Source of the DNA: CAZFLM01 sp964519955
GTDB lineage: Bacteria > Armatimonadota > Chthonomonadetes > Chthonomonadales > CAJBBX01
Direction of reading: 5' to 3'
Assembly: GCA_964519955.1 (NCBI GenBank)
Contig: CAZFLM010000072.1
Location: 1 to 33,524 of the forward strand
DNA: 33,524 nt
The position numbers and the translations under genes are program-made. This document shows positions 29,405 through 33,524 of the stretch, one piece after another. Every line of letters starts with the position of its first letter. The first letter of the stretch is position 1. A model generated the notes under the pieces. The model saw only the letters and a program-made list of their open reading frames with translations. It did not search any database and had not been told where the DNA came from.

Positions 29405-32191
29405 ATGAGGGCCCTCCTTCCCGCCATCAGCGGGCGCTCCCCGATCGGCCAGGCGGTGCGGCTGCTGGGCGACCTGCTCGGCGAGGCGATCTCCGAGCAG
29501 TGGGGGCCGGAGGTGTTCCGACGCGTCGAGGAGATGCGCCGGCGCAACAAGGCGCTCCGCTCCGACCTGCGCGCCGGCACGGAAGCCGAGACCAGCCCCA
29601 ACGCGGCGAACCTCGACGTCGAGTCCATCTGGCTCGTTCTGTGCGCCTTCACGCTGTGGTTCCAGCTCATCAACTGCGCCGAGCAGCGGGAGATCGTGCG
29701 CGGTTACCGCGAGCAGCAGCGCCTGCTGGGCGACGCTCCGGCCGCCGAGTCGCCTGCCGCGGCGATCGGGGCGCTGCACGCGCTCGGGTGGACGCCGGAG
29801 CAGGTCGGCGAGCTGCTGGACCGCATCTCGATCGCGCTGGTCTTCACCGCGCACCCCACCGAGGCTAGACGGCGGACACTGCTCGACACTCTGGCCGACA
29901 TCGGGCGGCTGCTGGAGCGCCTGGACCGGGCCGACCTCCTGGCCGGCGAGCGCGCCGCGCTAGTATCCGAGCTTCGCCGCCGCATCACCATCCTGTGCCA
30001 AACCGACCTCGTCCGTCGAGAGCAGCCCACGGTGCTCAACGAGGTCGACCAGGGCCTGTTCTTCCTGGAGACGGTGCTCTTCGACACCCTCCCCACCCTG
30101 CACGACACGGTGCGGGCCGCGGTGTCGCGCTACTACCCCGAGCTGGGCGGCGCGCGCCAGGCATCGGTGCGGCTCACGTCCTGGCGGGGCGGCGACCGCG
30201 ACGGCAACCCGTTCGTCACGCCGGAGGTGACGCGCGAGACATTCCGGCGCCACCGGCTGACCGTGCTGGACCGGTATGCCGAGGCGGTACGCGGGCTCAT
30301 TCCGCAGCTCAGCCAGTCGCTCTCCCTCATCTCCATCACCCCGGCGCTCGCCGAGTCGCTGGCGCGCGATCGCATCGACTGCGCGGACATCACGCCGGAG
30401 ATCGCGCGCCGGAACCGCTCGGAGCCGTACCGCGAGAAGCTCTCCTACATCGCCCACCGGCTGTCCCGCACCTACCGCGCGGCGGCCATCGGCGCGGATC
30501 TGCCCGGCGGCTACCAGGACGCGTCCCAGTTCATTCGCGACCTCGATCTCATTATCCAGAGCCTGTCCGCGAACCGGGGAGCCGTGGTGGCGCAAGGCGA
30601 CCTCGCGACGCTGCGGAAGCAGGCCGCCATGTTCGGGTTCTACTTCGTCCCCGTCGAGATCCGCCAGCACGCCGCCCGCCACACTTCGGCGCTCGCGGAG
30701 ATCGCGCCTGCGTACGGCGGTCTCGACTCCGACGCCCGGGCTGCCTGGCTCTCGGCGGCGGCCATCGCGAATGGCGCGCCATCGGTCGACCTGGGCGCGC
30801 TGGGCGATGGGACGCGCGAAGTGCTCGCCACCTTCAGCACCATCCGCGAGATGCAGGAGGCCCATGGCCCGCAGGCCGTGTCCACGTACATCATCAGCGC
30901 GAGCACGGCGCCGGAGGATGTCTTGGCGGTGCTCTGGTTCGCGCGGTGGGCCGGGCTGTTCGTGCCGGGCTCCGATGGCGACCGGAGCACGCTGGACATC
31001 GTCCCCCTGTTCGAGACCGTGGGCGACCTCCAGGCCGCGCCCAGGACGCTGCACTCGCTCCTCGCGAACCCGGCGTACCGGCGCCATCTCGCCGCGCGCG
31101 GCAACGTGCAAGAGGTGATGATCGGGTACTCCGACAGCAACAAGGACGGCGGCTACGTCTCGTCCGGGTGGTGGCTCTACCGGGTGCAGCGGGAACTGAC
31201 GGAGGTGGCGCGGCAGGAGGGCGTCTCGCTGCGCTTCTTCCACGGCCGGGGCGGATCCATCGGGCGCGGCGGCGGACCAACGCACCAGGCCATCATGGCG
31301 CAGCCGCCCGGCACCATGCTGGGCGACATCAAGATCACGGAGCAAGGCGAGGTGCTGTACTACAAGTACGCCGACCCGGCGATCGCCCACCGGTACCTGG
31401 AGCAGGTCGTCCACGCGGTCATCCTGACGACAGCCAGGGCGGGGTCGCCGGACACGGACCGCAGCGGCCCCCTGGGGATTCCCACCGAGTGGCGGGACGC
31501 GCTGGACGTGATCGCCTACCATGCGTACGAGCGGTACCGCTCGCTGGTCTACGAGACGCCCGCGTTCACCGAGTTCTTCCGGCAGGCGACACCCATCGAG
31601 CAGCTCATCCAGCTCAACATCGGCTCGCGCCCCGCCCAGCGCAGCGAGTCGTGGAAGGTCGAGGACCTGCGCGCCATCCCATGGGTGTTCGCCTGGACGC
31701 AGAGCCGGCTGATCCTGCCTGGGTGGTTCGGCCTGGGCACGGGGCTGGAGCGGTGGGCCGACGGCGACGAGGGGCGCATCCACCAACTGCAACGGATGCA
31801 CGCCGAGTGGCCGTTCTTCGCCTCCCTGATCGACAACGCCGAGGTCGCGCTGGCGAAGTCAGACCTGTCGATCGCCCGGCGCTATGCCGACCTCGTCGAC
31901 GCCTCGGCCGTGCGCGATACCATCATGCGCATCCTGACCGACGAGATGGCGCGCTCGACCCGCTGGGCGCTGCTGGTGGGCGACAGCGACGAGCTACTGG
32001 ACCGCCAGCCCGATCTGAAGCGCTCCATCCGCCTGCGCGCGCCGTACATCGACCCGCTGAACCATCTGCAGGTGGAGCTGCTGGGCCGCGCCAGGCGCAC
32101 GCCGGCCGGCAGCCCGGAGCGAGAGCAGATCGATGCGGCCATCAGGATGAGCATCAACGGCATCGCGGCGGGGATGCGGAATACGGGGTAG
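29405..32191 (+). CDS. ppc: Phosphoenolpyruvate carboxylase
   Basis: 928 residues, typical for bacterial PEPC. ATG at 29405 is the last reasonable start before the conserved region; the ribosome binding site is weak. PEPC carboxylates phosphoenolpyruvate to oxaloacetate to refill the TCA cycle. Catalytic signatures are intact: H150 in VFTAHPTEARRRT, GGDRDGNPFVTPEV (about 262-275), and FHGRGGSIGRGGGP (612-625, with H613 and R615). GYSDSNKDGGYVSSGWWLY and the C-terminal NGIAAGMRNTG also match, the last close to the usual glycine-ended tail that closes the active site. It is not obviously in an operon with nadA. A large hairpin-repeat array starts 26 nt after its stop. Confidence 0.97.
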   Translation: MRALLPAISGRSPIGQAVRLLGDLLGEAISEQWGPEVFRRVEEMRRRNKALRSDLRAGTEAETSPNAANLDVESIWLVLCAFTLWFQLINCAEQREIVRGYREQQRLLGDAPAAESPAAAIGALHALGWTPEQVGELLDRISIALVFTAHPTEARRRTLLDTLADIGRLLERLDRADLLAGERAALVSELRRRITILCQTDLVRREQPTVLNEVDQGLFFLETVLFDTLPTLHDTVRAAVSRYYPELGGARQASVRLTSWRGGDRDGNPFVTPEVTRETFRRHRLTVLDRYAEAVRGLIPQLSQSLSLISITPALAESLARDRIDCADITPEIARRNRSEPYREKLSYIAHRLSRTYRAAAIGADLPGGYQDASQFIRDLDLIIQSLSANRGAVVAQGDLATLRKQAAMFGFYFVPVEIRQHAARHTSALAEIAPAYGGLDSDARAAWLSAAAIANGAPSVDLGALGDGTREVLATFSTIREMQEAHGPQAVSTYIISASTAPEDVLAVLWFARWAGLFVPGSDGDRSTLDIVPLFETVGDLQAAPRTLHSLLANPAYRRHLAARGNVQEVMIGYSDSNKDGGYVSSGWWLYRVQRELTEVARQEGVSLRFFHGRGGSIGRGGGPTHQAIMAQPPGTMLGDIKITEQGEVLYYKYADPAIAHRYLEQVVHAVILTTARAGSPDTDRSGPLGIPTEWRDALDVIAYHAYERYRSLVYETPAFTEFFRQATPIEQLIQLNIGSRPAQRSESWKVEDLRAIPWVFAWTQSRLILPGWFGLGTGLERWADGDEGRIHQLQRMHAEWPFFASLIDNAEVALAKSDLSIARRYADLVDASAVRDTIMRILTDEMARSTRWALLVGDSDELLDRQPDLKRSIRLRAPYIDPLNHLQVELLGRARRTPAGSPEREQIDAAIRMSINGIAAGMRNTG

Positions 32192-32217
32192 GCGCGGCCT
32201 GGCGTTGCGTCGTACCT

Positions 32218-32631
32218 GGCGGGTAGGGAGGCCCGCCCCACCACAGCTCCCGACCCGCCGCGGCACTCCGGTTACGGGTTGTGCCGGACGGGCACGGAGG
32301 CCCATCCCACCACAGCTCCCGTCGCACCGCGGCACTCCGGTTACGGGTTGTGCCGGACGGGCACGGAGGCCCGCCCCACCACAGCTCCCGTCCCGCCGCG
32401 GCGCTCTACCTGGCGGGCAGGGACGCCCGCCCCACCACAGCTCCCGTCCCGCCGCGGCACTCCGGTTACGGGTTGTGCCGGACGGGCACGGAGGCCCATC
32501 CCACCACAGCTCCCGTCGCACTACGGCGCTCCGGTTACGGGTTGTGCCGGACGGGCACGGAGGCCCATCCCACCACAGCTCCCGTCGCACCGCGGCGCTC
32601 TACCTGGCGGGCAGGGACGCCCGCCCCACCA
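32218..32631 (+). repeat. Hairpin repeat array, seven copies with 69/69/56 spacing
   Basis: Cores begin at 32218 (B), 32287 (A), 32356 (A/B hybrid), 32412 (B), 32481 (A), 32550 (A) and 32606 (B). Spacings are 69, 69, 56, 69, 69, 56, so a 194-bp three-hairpin unit is tandemly repeated. Spacers share CACAGCTCCCGTC and CTCCGGTTACGGGTTGTGCC. No gene is seen in the 543 nt between ppc and the minus-strand gene. Confidence 0.95.
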
Positions 32632-32682
32632 CGGCTCCGGTCCCGCCGCGGCTCCCGACCCACTGGCGCAGTGAGCGTGGAA

Positions 32683-32709
32683 CGAGGCCCGGCGGAGTGA
32701 CGGGCCTCG
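32683..32709. terminator. Hairpin between convergent genes
   Basis: CGAGGCCCG (32683-32691) pairs with CGGGCCTCG (32701-32709), loop of 9. It lies 25 nt beyond the stop of the minus-strand gene and beyond the ppc repeat array, so it could end transcription from both sides. Confidence 0.6.
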
Positions 32710-32734
32710 GTGCTGCTGTACGGTTGTCGTGGGC

Positions 32735-33289
32735 CTACTTGGCGGGCGGCGTGGTGGGCGCGGTGGGCGCGTCCTTCGCCGGCTGCGCGGGCTTCTTGTC
32801 GCGCTTGGCCTCCTCGAAGCTGAACTGGACGAAGCGCTCGATGTCCGTGCCGCCCTCGCCGGACACCAGTTCGCCGCTGACCACGATCGTGCCGCCGACC
32901 TTCACGTTCTCGCGCGGGCTGACCTCATAGACCACCTTGCTCGGGTCCGTGCGATCGGTCAGCGTGACCGACAGCACCCCTTCGGCACCGATCTTGAGCC
33001 GCCCCACGAGCTGCCGCGGCTCGGGAGCGCCGGCCTGAATGCGCACCTTGGTGGTGGTCAGGTCGTTCAGCACGAACGCCGGCGACGGGGTCACGCGGAA
33101 CTGCTTGACGATGCTCGGATTCCCCGAGCGGACCAGTTCCAGGCACTGCACCTTGACCAACACGTAGCGCGCGGTCGGTTTTGGCGCGGACTTGTCGTCA
33201 GCGCGCTTCGCCTGCGCCGCGCAGACCTGGAGCAGCCCGCCCTGCAGCAGCAGCACGAGGGCGACCGCGATACAGCGGTTACGGATCAT
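32735..33289 (-). CDS. Secreted protein of unknown function
   Basis: 184 residues, the only minus-strand gene. ATG at 33289 is chosen because AGGAG lies 7 nt upstream on that strand; an in-frame GTG at 33304 would overlap that site. A signal peptide spans about residues 1-26 (IAVALVLLLQGGLLQVCAAQ). The mature part is predicted mostly beta-strand: RYVLVKVQCLELV, KVRIQAGAPEPRQLVGRLKI, GVLSVTLTD, NVKVGGTIVVSGELVSG. It ends in a Lys/Pro/Ala-rich tail (KKPAQPAKDAPTAPTTPPAK) that looks disordered. No family was recognised. Its upstream region is occupied by a hairpin repeat array. Confidence 0.75.
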   Translation of the reverse strand: MIRNRCIAVALVLLLQGGLLQVCAAQAKRADDKSAPKPTARYVLVKVQCLELVRSGNPSIVKQFRVTPSPAFVLNDLTTTKVRIQAGAPEPRQLVGRLKIGAEGVLSVTLTDRTDPSKVVYEVSPRENVKVGGTIVVSGELVSGEGGTDIERFVQFSFEEAKRDKKPAQPAKDAPTAPTTPPAK

Positions 33290-33318
33290 AGCAGTTCTCC
33301 TCACATTACCTCCGCGCG

Positions 33319-33450
33319 GGCGGGCAGGGACGCCCGCCCCACCACGGCGCTCTACCTGGCGGGCAGGGACGCCCGCCCCACCACGGCTCCTACCTGGCGG
33401 GCAGGGACGCCCGCCCCACCGCGGCGCTCTACCTGGCGGGCAGGGACAGG
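33319..33450 (+). repeat. Hairpin repeat array, 38/39-bp period (type B, 3 full copies and a truncated one)
   Basis: Cores begin at 33319, 33358, 33396 and 33435, separated by CACGGCGCTCTACCT-like spacers. The last copy breaks off after GGCGGGCAGGGAC and runs into unrelated sequence (AGGCTGTATCATAAG). I see no gene between 33290 and the window end at 33524. Confidence 0.95.
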
Positions 33451-33524
33451 CTGTATCATAAGTCCCCAGATGGCCGGAAACGCCCGATTTGGCGGGGTCA
33501 TCGAAGTCGCGACGACCACGAGAC

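Noticed and set aside
32205..32930. Proline/arginine-rich frames of 130-240 residues with repeated GRARRPIPPQ motifs across the repeat arrays, also at 13440-14033 and 27166-27264.
   Set aside because: They are translations of the tandem hairpin repeats. All frames stay open because the repeats lack stop codons, and no start or domain supports a protein.
32218..33450. Regularly spaced short repeats considered as a CRISPR array.
   Set aside because: The segments between hairpins are themselves repeated rather than unique, spacing varies between 38 and 77 bp among arrays, copies are dispersed as singles, and no cas gene is present.

Overview
This is about 33.5 kb of GC-rich bacterial chromosome that most resembles an uncultured Armatimonadota (Armatimonadetes) genome. 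The best lineage clue is the prepilin at 4351-5097: after its class III cleavage site it carries the sequence FPVFARAREKARQTACLSN, a form I associate with that phylum. Other fitting traits are secreted glycoside hydrolases, a GntR-LacI sugar regulator, GatCAB and high GC. The phylum call is an inference from memory and was not searched. Two runs of exactly 100 N (12342-12441, 23465-23564) are scaffold gaps, and both fall inside tandem repeats, so this looks like a draft or metagenome assembly.

Layout. 1-310: a 77-bp tandem repeat. 311-5097: secreted glycoside-hydrolase-like protein, GntR/LacI hybrid regulator with a strong promoter, and a type IV prepilin-like protein. 5182-7611: promoter, gatC-gatA, an orphan HicB-like antitoxin and a small membrane protein, followed by a decayed second copy of the HicB-like gene (7870-8097). 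8270-13456: an (alpha/alpha)6-type glycoside hydrolase, a secreted GH10 xylanase-like enzyme, and an SDR oxidoreductase. 13933-18467: a PAT-type acetyltransferase, a secreted FecR/beta-propeller protein, a second GNAT enzyme and gatB. 18545-23256: a secreted TPR protein, YggT, DivIVA, a CPBP protease, DUF167/YggU, a TatA-like protein, then purS-purQ. 23733-27621: promoter and structured leader, greA-lysS, pcm, a small membrane protein and folB. 28053-32191: nadA and ppc. 32735-33289: the only minus-strand gene, a secreted protein of unknown function.

How the genes relate. The window mixes housekeeping functions (tRNA amidation, lysyl-tRNA charging, transcript cleavage, purine, folate and NAD synthesis, anaplerosis, division-site organisation) with polysaccharide-use genes. 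gatC-gatA, greA-lysS and purS-purQ are tightly packed pairs. YggT-DivIVA-CPBP-DUF167-TatA-like is a compact cell-envelope and division cluster ahead of purSQ.

The feature that ordinary gene annotation does not explain is the content between the genes. At least five kinds of hairpin-forming repeat fill nearly every longer intergenic stretch. The commonest has 20 copies, all on the plus strand. It forms a 7-bp hairpin with a 6-nt loop followed by CCACC, and its two sequence versions differ by a compensatory base pair. Copies form arrays with fixed periods (77; 70/71; 69/69/56; 38/39). The other leading observations are an attenuator-like hairpin in the greA leader, a 57-bp duplicated gene end flanking a repeat unit, and a bulged hairpin ahead of nadA. 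No tRNA, rRNA, CRISPR array, transposase or replication origin was seen.
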